This document shows positions 14,569 to 23,324 of a stretch of DNA of 36,874 nucleotides, piece after piece. This stretch comes from a virus, in the IMG/VR virus record IMGVR_UViG_3300025864_000032, positions 1 to 36,874 of that record. One strand, written 5' to 3'. Positions within the stretch are counted from its first letter, which is position 1. Every line of letters begins with the position of its first letter. The position numbers were made by a program, and so were the translations under genes. The notes beneath the pieces are model-generated. The model was not told the DNA's origin. It ran no database searches and saw only the letters and a list, made by a program, of their open reading frames with translations.

Positions 14569-14853
14569 ATGGAAAATTCAAAGTTTATTTATAACGACTT
14601 AACGCTACAAGATGTAGAGGACATTCAAACTAAATTTAAGGTCTGCTTTTTTAGCGTAGAAGATATGTCTCGCCCTTCCTTAGACCTAGTACTTTATGTC
14701 GTAAATATGGCAAGAGAAAGAAACGAACTTCCGCTTTTAGAAAAGAAAACGGCTAAATTCAAAGAGGTCTCGGAGGAATGGGGAAATTTTTTCAGACCTT
14801 CGATCCCTGCAACTGGGACGAAGACACCCTTGGACGCGTCAATTCCTGTTTAA
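14569..14853 (+). CDS. Tail assembly chaperone, short form (gpG-like)
   Basis: 94 residues, between tail tube and tape measure. It is the zero-frame product of the conserved two-frame chaperone module of long-tailed phages. A slippery run TTTTTTC (14787-14793, read T TTT TTC) overlapping A AAT TTT lies near its end. A -1 slip there joins its first 75 residues to the overlapping frame ending at 15017, giving about 149 residues. The short form and the fused form together bring tube subunits to the tape measure. Confidence 0.8.
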   Translation: MENSKFIYNDLTLQDVEDIQTKFKVCFFSVEDMSRPSLDLVLYVVNMARERNELPLLEKKTAKFKEVSEEWGNFFRPSIPATGTKTPLDASIPV

Positions 14854-15017
14854 GTCCGCTTATGGATTACATAAATAGCCAAACCTATAAGGTAAATTAT
14901 TATGATATTCTAAATATGCCTTTGTTAGTTGGTATTGGTTTGAGAACAATACTTCGTGGTGAAGGTTATAAATTAGTTTCTGGAAAAGATAAAGTCAAAG
15001 CTATTGAGAGTTGGTAA
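14778..15017 (+). CDS. Tail assembly chaperone extension (gpT-like, by -1 frameshift)
   Basis: This frame overlaps the end of the short chaperone and lacks a convincing ribosome site for its own ATG 14778. It is best read as the extension made by a -1 frameshift at 14784-14793. Residues supplied after the slip run from about base 14793 to 15014. The pattern CNWDED...NSCLSPLMDYINSQ is typical of the T half of the lambda-like gpG/gpGT pair, though no sequence match was made. The tape measure follows after 35 bases. Confidence 0.75.
   Translation: MGKFFQTFDPCNWDEDTLGRVNSCLSPLMDYINSQTYKVNYYDILNMPLLVGIGLRTILRGEGYKLVSGKDKVKAIESW
14784..14793 (+). promoter_or_regulatory. Slippery site for programmed -1 frameshift
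   Basis: AAATTTTTTC read as A AAT TTT TTC in the zero frame holds two overlapping heptamers of the X XXY YYZ type. It lies inside the overlap of the two chaperone frames, exactly where tailed phages place it. Confidence 0.8.
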
Positions 15018-15052
15018 AAAATGAAAAAATTATTTTATAAAGAGGTGAAATA

Positions 15053-16984
15053 ATGGCCCAAAATGCTGGCATACAAGTACCTATTGGTTTTTTAGCAGAT
15101 TTAACCGTAGTTACTCAAGCCTTTCAAAGTATGACGGACAATATTTATACCGCTTTTGCTGCTTTAACAGAAAGTATAGATGCTCTCTTTGTTGTTACGG
15201 CAAGCGTAGCAGCCGCTAACATCAAGGACGCTATCAATGGGGTTGGGGGCAGTCTTAAACCCTTAGCGGTACAAGTAGATACCGCCGCCATTACCGGGCA
15301 AGTAGCCGCCGCAACTAATGCTGCTACTGCTTCGGCCGCGGCAAATATGGCCTTACCTTCTAATATGTTGACCAGTGATGCTGCTATGAAAAAAATTCTA
15401 GCTCCCCAGAAAACCACCGATACTACGACTAGGGCTGGGGCGCCTGCGGTTGCCCCGGTAAGTGGTTTGGCTACGGCGGTTAGTGGTATTGCTAAGGTAG
15501 CAGGGCCTTTACTTGGTATTTATTCCGCCGCTATGATAGCAAAAAAAGGCGTTGCCTTTCTAAAAGATTCCTTAGATACTTTTGCCGAAGTTTCAGATAA
15601 ATTAGAAATTACGGGCAATGTATTAAAAGATATGGGGGCTTCCGATACTCAAATAAAGAAAAATGAAGAGTTTATGAAAAGTCTTGCTCTAAGTACAGGT
15701 TTTTCCGTAGGCGATATTTCTACGGGGATGGCAGGGCTAACTATTAAAACTGGCGATGCTTCCGAAGCCGTTAGTGCGCTACAAGCTTCCATGAATGTAG
15801 CAAGGTTAAGAGGTATGAGTTTAGCCCAGTCTTCCAATATGGTTTATCAAGCCATGATGGGGCAAAAGCGTTCTATGAACCAGTTAGGCGTTGGCTATAT
15901 GCAAGGCAAGTCACAGGTAGAGATCTTAAATGCTATTTTAGGTAAAGTTGGTGGGACTTTAGATGCGGTTGCTGATGATTTCGAAACTTCAAAAATGCGC
16001 GTGGCTAGTTCTATGGAACTTATGAAAGCTTCCGTAGGACAATCCCTTTCAGGTATTATGACGAATGCCAACGAAGCAGGTTCAGGCTTTGCCGCTTCTA
16101 TGATAGTTATTTTCGACCAAATCTCAAAAAATTTAGGGGCTAATACTACCGATTGGAGAACTTGGGGCGCAGAAGTTGGAATAGTTTTAGGCGGTATAGT
16201 ACAAGTTATAACCGGCGTTGTAAAAGCCGCCATAGCCCAATTAACTTGGTTAATGAATTCGGCTATGAATATTATTAAATGGATAGCTACCGAAAATAGT
16301 GTTTCAAAAACCGATGGGCTTATGGCAGGTATTCACGCAGCAAATTCCGAATATGGTATCAATCAAACCCAAACTAACAAAGATCTTTTAGATGCTAGCG
16401 TAAAAGATGCAGCTTTAATAATTACCGGGGAAAACAATATCGGGCATGCTTCTACCATTGCGGCCACGGCTATTAAAAATCAAGCAGATCTCTTTGCTAA
16501 AGCAAAAACAGATAATAAAGGTATTTATGATGCCGCTCAAAAAACCGCCGAAGCCAATGCTGCGGCAGCCAAAGCTTTGAAGGATCAAACTAAGAGTTTG
16601 AAAACTAATTTAGATATTATGAAAGCAATAAATATTCAAGGCGTAGATGCGGGGCCTTTTAGTCAATTCCTAGGCGGTATTAGTAAAGCAAATCTAACGC
16701 CACAGGTAGCGCTTGCTAAAGCAGCGGTAGCAGCAGTTCCAAAACCGGCCGCCTTAACAGTTCCTAAACCTGCTGCAAAAGTGGTTGCACCAAAAGATAG
16801 TAAAATAAAAGTAGAAATTTATTCTACCTATAATAAGAACCAAGATGATTATAGTAATACTGGGGGAAAGGCACCGTTAGTTTTACCGCCAGACTTTGCC
16901 GATAGAGTGGCTAAAAGTCTTGCTTCAAGAATTGCTGGGGGCGCTTATGCTCAACCCTTTACTTATAGTGTAGGAGGGGATTAA
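15053..16984 (+). CDS. Tape measure protein
   Basis: 643 residues, the longest gene of the window, directly after the chaperone pair. It is Ala-rich and mostly helical, with hydrophobic stretches around residues 150-170 (VAGPLLGIYSAAMIA) and 375-405 (VGIVLGGIVQVITGV). The C-terminal third is Ala/Lys/Pro-rich. Tape measure proteins fill the tail tube and set its length. By the usual 0.15 nm per residue this predicts a tail of roughly 95 nm. ATG 15053 follows AGAGGTGAAATA. It is short enough that peptidoglycan-hydrolase domains, common in longer homologues, are absent; that activity is supplied by the 18914 gene. Confidence 0.88.
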   Translation: MAQNAGIQVPIGFLADLTVVTQAFQSMTDNIYTAFAALTESIDALFVVTASVAAANIKDAINGVGGSLKPLAVQVDTAAITGQVAAATNAATASAAANMALPSNMLTSDAAMKKILAPQKTTDTTTRAGAPAVAPVSGLATAVSGIAKVAGPLLGIYSAAMIAKKGVAFLKDSLDTFAEVSDKLEITGNVLKDMGASDTQIKKNEEFMKSLALSTGFSVGDISTGMAGLTIKTGDASEAVSALQASMNVARLRGMSLAQSSNMVYQAMMGQKRSMNQLGVGYMQGKSQVEILNAILGKVGGTLDAVADDFETSKMRVASSMELMKASVGQSLSGIMTNANEAGSGFAASMIVIFDQISKNLGANTTDWRTWGAEVGIVLGGIVQVITGVVKAAIAQLTWLMNSAMNIIKWIATENSVSKTDGLMAGIHAANSEYGINQTQTNKDLLDASVKDAALIITGENNIGHASTIAATAIKNQADLFAKAKTDNKGIYDAAQKTAEANAAAAKALKDQTKSLKTNLDIMKAINIQGVDAGPFSQFLGGISKANLTPQVALAKAAVAAVPKPAALTVPKPAAKVVAPKDSKIKVEIYSTYNKNQDDYSNTGGKAPLVLPPDFADRVAKSLASRIAGGAYAQPFTYSVGGD

Positions 16985-16985
16985 C

Positions 16986-17414
16986 ATGGCAAGATTAACT
17001 TTACCTATAAATGACGCAGTTTCTTGGGGTATAAACGGCAAGCAAATTGCAGGCGTAAGTATTACCAGTGATTCTGGCGATATGATTCGCCAAAATATGG
17101 CCAAAGAAGACGGCATAAACGGCCCTATCATTTTTCAAGGCGCCCCGGAAATTTTTAGAAGTATAACGATAAGATGTTTAGGCGACTTTGGACTTAATAA
17201 TTTTAGAAACGCGCTTAAGTCTGAACTAAATTATGCTTATTCCCAAGTAACTATTAATTTACAGGAGATTTCAACAACTTATTACTATTGGGAACTTCAA
17301 GAAAGTAATAACGAAAACGCCTTAGATACTAGAAATACTCATATTTATTTTTTCACTATGAATTTACTAGGCCCAGCCCCGCTTGGCACTATGTATGTTA
17401 TTCCCGCTTCTTAA
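16986..17414 (+). CDS. Tail-tip protein (distal-tail-like position)
   Basis: 142 residues, strand-rich, immediately after the tape measure (one base between stop and ATG). In siphoviruses this position usually holds the distal tail protein or a small baseplate component that caps the tube. No motif identifies the family. The ribosome site is GGAGGGGATTAAC within the end of the previous gene. Confidence 0.55.
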   Translation: MARLTLPINDAVSWGINGKQIAGVSITSDSGDMIRQNMAKEDGINGPIIFQGAPEIFRSITIRCLGDFGLNNFRNALKSELNYAYSQVTINLQEISTTYYYWELQESNNENALDTRNTHIYFFTMNLLGPAPLGTMYVIPAS

Positions 17415-17422
17415 GAGGTTAG

Positions 17423-18574
17423 ATGGCACTTAGAGGTATAGGGCTTTATGCAATGCCCAAAGTTTTAATCTATCCTACCCAGTTAGGGCGAGAACATCCT
17501 GAACAAAAAGAACGGTTTGTTCCCCTTTCAATAAACCTAAGTGGTTCCGTTTTTGGGAATGGAAGTGCTAGTGCTACGGTTATTGATATGGGTGAGGACT
17601 TTGTAAAAACGGGGCAAATAATTACCCCCGGCAGTTCCAGAAGTCCTTTACAAAATTATTATGGCGGCCGTTGGAATATTGATATTGGCGATACTTATAA
17701 ATACCAATTTCTTTTAACTAGCGCGGATAGCACTCGACTTCTTGGCGGCAGACGCGTAGATTTAAGTTTTGATGACTTAAAAAATAGTTGGGCGCTCTTA
17801 AAAACTAATGAAATTTATTCTCAATATACCACTTATGAAGCCTTAGTAAATGCTTTAATAACGGAAGTTACTCATATTTCTGGGAATGATCCTGCCCAAT
17901 GTCCTGATACAATAAGTATTGCTACTCATCCGGCTTTAAGTCTTTTTTGTACCGACGGGATTTATAAAATAGATAATTCTACCTTTCTTAATGAAATTAT
18001 GAAACTTTTACAAATGGCAGGCTTTTGTTTATTTGCAGAGCCAAATTCAGGAGATTTAAGAATTGTTTCTATAACGCCGCTCACAACAGTTTTTGCTACC
18101 CATACCATAAATGCTAATACAGCCCCTTTGGGGTTAATGATAAAAGACGCAAAATTTAGTCTTAATTATATGGGTATTCCAACCGCGGTAATTGTTACCG
18201 ATGGTAATAGTCCAAGAACTTTTACCTACGGAAGATATGTAGGAACTGGTGGGGTTGCTGGGGTTGGGGGTAGTTTAATTGATAATCGAAATTATGATAT
18301 TTCTAACAGAAATCAACCTTCTTATGCCGTAGTTTATGGGCTTAGCAACGCTCAAATGCAAGCAACGGCAGAAAGTATTTATACTTTTGGGGCTGCGGGG
18401 GCAAGAGTACTACAAGTAACTATGGCAGGGATTCCTTTCTCGCCGATCCTTTGGACTAATTTAGTTTGGACCGACGATCAAGAAAACACTGGGACTTGGT
18501 TAGTAACAGATTTTTCTATTGATATTCAACCCAATGCTTTACATACTACAATAACGGCTTTTAAGGTAGGTTAG
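17423..18574 (+). CDS. Tail hub / baseplate protein
   Basis: 383 residues, next after the distal-tail position. It starts with strand-rich segments, has a helical middle (YTTYEALVNALITEV; FLNEIMKLLQMAGF), and ends with a strand-rich domain in which TWLVTDFSIDIQPNALHTTI resembles the last strand block of gp27-like hub proteins. Hubs form the trimeric base on which fibres and lysin sit. ATG 17423 follows AAGAGGTTAG. The call rests on order and secondary-structure pattern. Confidence 0.55.
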   Translation: MALRGIGLYAMPKVLIYPTQLGREHPEQKERFVPLSINLSGSVFGNGSASATVIDMGEDFVKTGQIITPGSSRSPLQNYYGGRWNIDIGDTYKYQFLLTSADSTRLLGGRRVDLSFDDLKNSWALLKTNEIYSQYTTYEALVNALITEVTHISGNDPAQCPDTISIATHPALSLFCTDGIYKIDNSTFLNEIMKLLQMAGFCLFAEPNSGDLRIVSITPLTTVFATHTINANTAPLGLMIKDAKFSLNYMGIPTAVIVTDGNSPRTFTYGRYVGTGGVAGVGGSLIDNRNYDISNRNQPSYAVVYGLSNAQMQATAESIYTFGAAGARVLQVTMAGIPFSPILWTNLVWTDDQENTGTWLVTDFSIDIQPNALHTTITAFKVG

Positions 18575-18581
18575 AGGTTTA

Positions 18582-18917
18582 ATGAACTTAAATAATTTAA
18601 TAAATATTAAAATAGGGGAAGCCAACAACGCAAAAAAAACTATTACTATTGCCGGGGCAGATACGCCTACGGTAGCAAGTATTTTGTTTTATGATCCCAC
18701 CAATGGGCGCTATGTTAAATTTCTAAAGATGTCAATTAGTAATCCAATTATTGTGGTAAGCCTTTTTGGGGCAGTTACCGGGCAATATGTAGAAGTAGGC
18801 GCTTATACCTATTCTACCGATAATAAGTATGTTATAGGTTTTACTTGCGTCTTTACCGGGGCTTGTCAAAATGTTATGTGGCAAGCTACGGGCATTGGTA
18901 ATGGTAGTATAATATGA
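18582..18917 (+). CDS. Small structural protein of unknown role (111 aa)
   Basis: 111 residues, strand-rich and Gly/Thr-rich. It lies between the hub and the tail lysin, with a four-base ATGA overlap to the latter. Its ribosome site is AGAGGTTTA. Composition and place suggest a small tail-tip or adaptor protein. No family is recognised. Confidence 0.6.
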   Translation: MNLNNLINIKIGEANNAKKTITIAGADTPTVASILFYDPTNGRYVKFLKMSISNPIIVVSLFGAVTGQYVEVGAYTYSTDNKYVIGFTCVFTGACQNVMWQATGIGNGSII

Positions 18918-20287
18918 CCTTAGAACAAGCAGCTAGAGCTTTTGCAACCGCAAATCCAACCGATAACGGGGCAGATTGGGCAGGGCTATGTGGCGTTCTT
19001 GCTTACCGAATGTGTTTAGAATATGGCACGCCCCCAAGTTCCGTTCCTGCTACGGCAAAAGCAGCGGGAGATGCCGCTGGCACTCTAAATACTAATCCTG
19101 CTTTAGCCCCGATAGGCGCCTTTCATTATTGGGACTATGGCACCGACGGGCATGTAGGTTTAGAGGTAGGCGGCGGTGGCAGCAAAGTCTTTATGGCGAG
19201 TACTTATATTAGTGAAGTCCTTGCCCCCGACCTTGGCTTTCAAACGGTTAGTATTTATACAAGACCGCCAACTTTTACTTATAGAGGTTGGAGCCTAAAT
19301 TACGGCGTTAATGGTAGAATAACTAATTCAGAAAATCTTACTTCTCCTTCAGCAGCTCTGATTTGGGGAGAATTACGCCCAGCGGGCAATGTAGATAAAA
19401 TTTGGAGTTTTAGTGCTGCGAATTTAGAAGGCAGTAGAATTTTTGCCGTTAGTGCTAATATTTTTTATTACAGTTTAGATAGAGGCATAACTTGGGCGAC
19501 AGTTACTTTGCCAGTAGTCGTTGCTTCAATGGCTTGGGCTGAAACTTTACAAAATTTAGTTATTGCAGCAACTTCAAATGCCGGCGTTATTTATTATAGC
19601 CACGATTATGGAATAACTTGGACGGCAACTTCAACCGGCGTTGCAACTGATGGAAAACTATATCAAGCAAGTAGAAACGGAAATATTTTTATTTATTCCG
19701 ATAGTTATATTGGCGGGGGCAACGAAAGAAAAAGTTTAGACGGCGGCATAACTTGGCCAGCAATGGGCAACCATGTAAGTTACCCTCGGACTTTTGCTTT
19801 GGACCCTTCTGGAAATTTTCTCTATATAAGCGGAGAAAACTACGGGGGCGATAACGCAAGAAAAAGCATAAACCAAGGTAGCACTTGGACCGTAGCCCCG
19901 GTTTTAAGAAATAGAGTTTCTATTAGTAATGCTGGTGCTTTTATTTTAGGCGCAACAATTTCCTTAAAGTATAGTTTAGACTATGGCGTTACTTTTAATG
20001 CTTTTGCTCTACCCGGCTATAATGCTTTTATTACTTCCGATGACGCAGCTTTAATGTTAGTAGCCAATGGGCCTTTATTATATTCAAGTTTAGATAAAGG
20101 CATAACCAGAACTTTAGAAACTCCCTTAGTTGGGAATACTTCACCTTGGGAAAATTTGAGTATAACTTCTGATGGAAATATTATCACTGCTGCCACCGCC
20201 CAACGGTTATTTATTAGTTTTGCCGTGCCAATTAGTATTCCTTTAGTTCCTTCCTTATTTATTTATGATAAAATTGGTTTAATTTAA
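18914..20287 (+). CDS. Tail-associated lysin fused to an Asp-box beta-propeller
   Basis: 457 residues in two parts. Residues 1-135 form a cysteine-histidine hydrolase domain (NlpC/P60- or CHAP-like) with Cys26 and His80 in DGHVGLEV. The same domain, colinear without gaps over its first 85 residues, forms the separate endolysin at 23865. Residues about 180-440 carry six Asp-box repeats of the form S.D.G.TW (near 187, 229, 274, 318, 354 and 392), which predict a BNR/sialidase-type propeller, here without visible sialidase catalytic residues. It probably opens the cell wall during DNA entry while the propeller binds a surface sugar. The start overlaps the previous stop (ATGA). Confidence 0.75.
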   Translation: MTLEQAARAFATANPTDNGADWAGLCGVLAYRMCLEYGTPPSSVPATAKAAGDAAGTLNTNPALAPIGAFHYWDYGTDGHVGLEVGGGGSKVFMASTYISEVLAPDLGFQTVSIYTRPPTFTYRGWSLNYGVNGRITNSENLTSPSAALIWGELRPAGNVDKIWSFSAANLEGSRIFAVSANIFYYSLDRGITWATVTLPVVVASMAWAETLQNLVIAATSNAGVIYYSHDYGITWTATSTGVATDGKLYQASRNGNIFIYSDSYIGGGNERKSLDGGITWPAMGNHVSYPRTFALDPSGNFLYISGENYGGDNARKSINQGSTWTVAPVLRNRVSISNAGAFILGATISLKYSLDYGVTFNAFALPGYNAFITSDDAALMLVANGPLLYSSLDKGITRTLETPLVGNTSPWENLSITSDGNIITAATAQRLFISFAVPISIPLVPSLFIYDKIGLI

Positions 20288-20297
20288 GAGGTGCAAA

Positions 20298-20651
20298 ATG
20301 AATATTAATAATGAACAAGCAACCTGCAATCTACAAATTATAAAAGGCGATACTTTTCGCTATTCGTGGAAATTTCTTGCTACTTCGCTTGAGGGTTATA
20401 GAGTTGTAAGTCAATGGCGAGACCTTTTAGGGGATGTTGCGATAACTTGCGATTCCACTGCTAACCCTAAAACTATGCTTATAACCTCTGGAACAAATTC
20501 TACTATTACCCCTGTTATAACCGCAGAACAAACAGCTTCCCTTGATGGCACCTATTATTATGATATTCAAATAATGGCACCAGATGGTACCGTAATGACA
20601 CCAATTAAAGGCACAATAGGAATAGCTCCTGATGTAACGAGGTTATCGTGA
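20298..20651 (+). CDS. Tail fibre / baseplate attachment protein
   Basis: 117 residues. The opening LQIIKGDTFRYSWKF and the closing strand-rich part with YYDIQIMAPDGTVMTPIKG follow the layout of small baseplate proteins that precede collagen-like fibres in many phages. It overlaps the fibre start by four bases (GTGA) and has an AAGAGGTGC ribosome site. I infer that it anchors the fibre to the tail tip. No catalytic motif is present. Confidence 0.6.
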   Translation: MNINNEQATCNLQIIKGDTFRYSWKFLATSLEGYRVVSQWRDLLGDVAITCDSTANPKTMLITSGTNSTITPVITAEQTASLDGTYYYDIQIMAPDGTVMTPIKGTIGIAPDVTRLS

Positions 20652-21658
20652 TAATCCAACTATTACAAACAAAGCAAGATTTAATAGTAGAAGTAGTTAA
20701 AACCCTTGTAATAGAAGTTTGTAAGCAGGGTTTAACGGGAATACAAGGAGTTACTGGAGAAAAAGGCGACACAGGTATTCAAGGATCGACGGGCGCCCAA
20801 GGTATTCGTGGCGTTGATGGAATTATAGGAAAAGACGGGGTTTCAGATATTCCCGGACCAAAAGGTGAAACGGGAGATCAAGGACTTCAAGGAGAAAGAG
20901 GGCTCCAAGGTATTCAAGGTACTACTGGTTTAACCGGTACCCAAGGGATTGACGGTATTGTAGGGCCAAAAGGAACTACTGGCATTACCGGGGAAAGAGG
21001 GGAAACAGGTATTCAAGGGGAAACAGGTTTAACGGGGGAACAAGGTATTCAGGGCGTCCTTGGTATTCGGGGAGAAATTGGTTTAACTGGCGCAAAAGGA
21101 GATACAGGTATTCAGGGTAGCCCCGGCACTGACGGCGTTGACGGCGCGCAAGGGCTTCAAGGAGAGACAGGAATAGCAGGTTCAACGGGCGAAAAAGGCG
21201 CTACGGGAGAAACTGGTATTCAAGGTATAAAAGGGGACACGGGGATTACTGGTTCGCAAGGTATTCAAGGACTACAAGGGGAAATTGGAATAACGGGCGA
21301 AACCGGCATCCAAGGCATCCAAGGTGAGATTGGAGTAATAGGAGAAACCGGCGTTCAGGGAATCCAAGGCATTCAAGGTATCCCCGGAACTGATGGGGCT
21401 GACGGAATAACCCCAATTAAGGGCGTTGATTATGTTGACGGAATAGATGGCACACCGGGCGCAAAGGGAGACAATGGTAGTCAAGGTATTCAGGGCATAC
21501 AAGGCGAGACTGGGGCAGCGGGAACAACCACATGGGCTGGCATTACTGACAAACCCTCTGCAACCGTGGACGAACTAAATTACTCTTCGGGTTTGACGGC
21601 GAATATTCAGACGCAGTTAGGCGATGTCGCAGCGGCGCTGGCTGCGATTGTGGGCTGA
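20648..21658 (+). CDS. Collagen-like tail fibre
   Basis: 336 residues starting at GTG 20648. After a short N-terminal attachment segment of about 25 residues, residues about 28-290 are nearly uninterrupted Gly-X-Y triplets rich in GIQG, GETG and GEKG, so the protein should form a collagen-like trimer. The last 45 residues (DELNYSSGLTANIQTQLGD) resemble a fibre motif common in phage tails. Base composition changes in its last 130 bases, just before the next gene, which suggests a recombination joint there. The fibre probably presents the adhesin encoded next. Confidence 0.85.
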   Translation: MIIQLLQTKQDLIVEVVKTLVIEVCKQGLTGIQGVTGEKGDTGIQGSTGAQGIRGVDGIIGKDGVSDIPGPKGETGDQGLQGERGLQGIQGTTGLTGTQGIDGIVGPKGTTGITGERGETGIQGETGLTGEQGIQGVLGIRGEIGLTGAKGDTGIQGSPGTDGVDGAQGLQGETGIAGSTGEKGATGETGIQGIKGDTGITGSQGIQGLQGEIGITGETGIQGIQGEIGVIGETGVQGIQGIQGIPGTDGADGITPIKGVDYVDGIDGTPGAKGDNGSQGIQGIQGETGAAGTTTWAGITDKPSATVDELNYSSGLTANIQTQLGDVAAALAAIVG

Positions 21659-21659
21659 C

Positions 21660-23096
21660 ATGAGTATTGCAACTAACCTTCTTTCAATAGCCGCAAGCAA
21701 AACAGACTTAGCAGAAAACCTCACAACGAAGGGCGTAACGTCCGCCGATACTGAAGCACTGGCGGCGTTGGTTGGAAAGGTACTTGATGTTCCAACGGGT
21801 TATACGGGGTACGCCCCGCCTTCTGACTGGATAAACATTGACACCATAACAAACGGCAATATCAACCTGTTGGTTTCCGACGGTTCTCTTGCAACGTATG
21901 CCTTCATCTGTTCCACTTCAACCGGAACGTATCACGTTGACTGGGGTGATGGAACAAATGCGGATTTCGCATCTGCTACGAAAGCAGAACATACTTATGC
22001 CGTTGGCGCGGGTCAAGCGTGTAGCCGTGGATATACGACCTTCAAGATAGTGATAAGCCCCAATACGGGCAACTTGACGGCGTTTGCAGTTACCTCTCAT
22101 TCTCTGGCGACACAAACCCAATACCACGACGTTTTATCTTGCGTGATTGCCGCAACCTATCTGACGACGCTGGCAAATGCGTTTTCCCTATTAACGGGGA
22201 TTTTAGTTTATTGTTATGTATTGGAAAGAGTTAAATTAGTTGGCACATTTACGGTTCTGCTAAATGCTTCATGCATGTTCAGTAGTTGTTATTCCCTTCA
22301 AACCGCTGATGTTAGTGGCATGGTAGCAGTAACAAATGCCAGTAGCATGTTCAATAGTTGTTATTCCCTTCAAACCGCTGATGTTAGTGGCATGGTAGCA
22401 GTAACAAATGCTTCATACATGTTCAGTAGTTGTTCTTCCCTTCAAACCGCTGATGTTAGTGGCATGGTAGCAGTAACAAATGCCAATAGCATGTTCAGTA
22501 GTTGTTCTTCCCTTCAAACCACTGATGTTAGTGGCATGGTAGCAGTAACAAATGCCAATAACATGTTCAGTAGTTGTCTTTCCCTTCAAACCGCTGATGT
22601 TAGTGGCATGGTAGCAGTAACAGATGCCAGTAGCATGTTCAATACTTGTCTTTCCCTTCAAACCGCTGATGTTAGTGGCATGGTAGCAGTAACAAATGCC
22701 AATAGCATGTTCAGTAGTTGTCGTTCCCTTCAAACAATAACGGCAACAACCTTTTCCAGAGATGCAGCATCCGTCACATTTCTGATGGCGTTCTCTATCT
22801 GTGAGCAGTTGACTGCGATTAACTTTCCTGCTGCCAAGATGACAGTATTGACGGCGAAAGGTGTACCTGGAAAGTTGAACAAACTTGCAACGATCACCAT
22901 GCACGCAAGTAGTACGTTGAACGGTACAAACCCGACAATGGACTTGCAGTACAACACCCTGTCTGCGGCACAGTTGAACGCCATCTTTACGGCGCTTCCA
23001 ACGATAGCCAAAACAATCAATATCACGGGCTGTACGGGAGCGGCAACGTGCACAAGAACCATTGCTACTACAAAGGGTTGGACGGTAGTGGGGTGA
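21660..23096 (+). CDS. Adhesin with leucine-rich-repeat-like (DUF285-type) array
   Basis: 478 residues from ATG 21660, which follows the previous stop by one base. A longer upstream frame (from 21624) lies inside the fibre gene. Residues 1-48 resemble a fibre-attachment segment. Residues about 80-125 contain YHVDWGDGT...HTY, typical of PKD-like domains. From residue 203, seven 24-residue repeats follow the BspA/DUF285 pattern (MF..C.SLQTADVSGM). The C-terminus ends in an LTAAQL-like block (SAAQLNAIFTALPTI) and GWTVVG. It probably contacts the host receptor. The DNA is richer in G and C than its neighbours, suggesting recent transfer. Confidence 0.75.
   Translation: MSIATNLLSIAASKTDLAENLTTKGVTSADTEALAALVGKVLDVPTGYTGYAPPSDWINIDTITNGNINLLVSDGSLATYAFICSTSTGTYHVDWGDGTNADFASATKAEHTYAVGAGQACSRGYTTFKIVISPNTGNLTAFAVTSHSLATQTQYHDVLSCVIAATYLTTLANAFSLLTGILVYCYVLERVKLVGTFTVLLNASCMFSSCYSLQTADVSGMVAVTNASSMFNSCYSLQTADVSGMVAVTNASYMFSSCSSLQTADVSGMVAVTNANSMFSSCSSLQTTDVSGMVAVTNANNMFSSCLSLQTADVSGMVAVTDASSMFNTCLSLQTADVSGMVAVTNANSMFSSCRSLQTITATTFSRDAASVTFLMAFSICEQLTAINFPAAKMTVLTAKGVPGKLNKLATITMHASSTLNGTNPTMDLQYNTLSAAQLNAIFTALPTIAKTINITGCTGAATCTRTIATTKGWTVVG
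22266..22738 (+). repeat. Seven 72-base tandem repeats inside the adhesin gene
   Basis: Units begin at 22266, 22338, 22410, 22482, 22554, 22626 and 22698. They are nearly identical at DNA level, with changes concentrated at a few codons, such as the residue after the conserved Cys (Tyr, Tyr, Ser, Ser, Leu, Leu, Arg). Such arrays gain and lose units by recombination. Confidence 0.9.
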
Positions 23097-23100
23097 TAAA

Positions 23101-23298
23101 ATGACAAAAACTGTTTATCCAGAAATGCTTGATTTGTTTGCCGAAGAAGGTATGGACTTATTGGGGCCCGAAGGGATTAGAGGAAAACGTGTTAGTATTC
23201 CTATTGATGGAGACCTAACTTTATGGCAAGAAGTAGCTGAACTGCCCCCTATAATACTTGAAACTTGGGAATTACCTTTACCACCTGAAACTAACTAA
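23101..23298 (+). CDS. Small acidic protein (65 aa)
   Basis: ATG 23101 follows the adhesin stop by four bases, with GGGGTGAT upstream. The protein is acidic and proline-rich toward its end (WELPLPPETN) and has no membrane segment or known motif. Its codon use returns to that of the phage backbone after the adhesin. A chaperone or tail-tip accessory role would fit the position, but the function is unknown. Confidence 0.6.
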   Translation: MTKTVYPEMLDLFAEEGMDLLGPEGIRGKRVSIPIDGDLTLWQEVAELPPIILETWELPLPPETN

Positions 23299-23324
23299 AA
23301 AATTCTAAACCGGGGGATAAAAAA

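Noticed and set aside
22266-22738. CRISPR array
   Set aside because: The repeats are 72-base coding units without spacers.
22413-22904. Long minus-strand frame across the adhesin repeats
   Set aside because: It is an artefact of the 72-base repeat, has no ribosome site and mirrors the real plus-strand gene.
21660-23096. Diversity-generating retroelement target
   Set aside because: No reverse transcriptase or template repeat is present, and the variable codons change at bases other than A as well.
20648-23096. Reassigned stop codons in the phage
   Set aside because: TGA ends the fibre and adhesin genes, TAG ends the capsid gene and TAA ends most others, so standard decoding fits.
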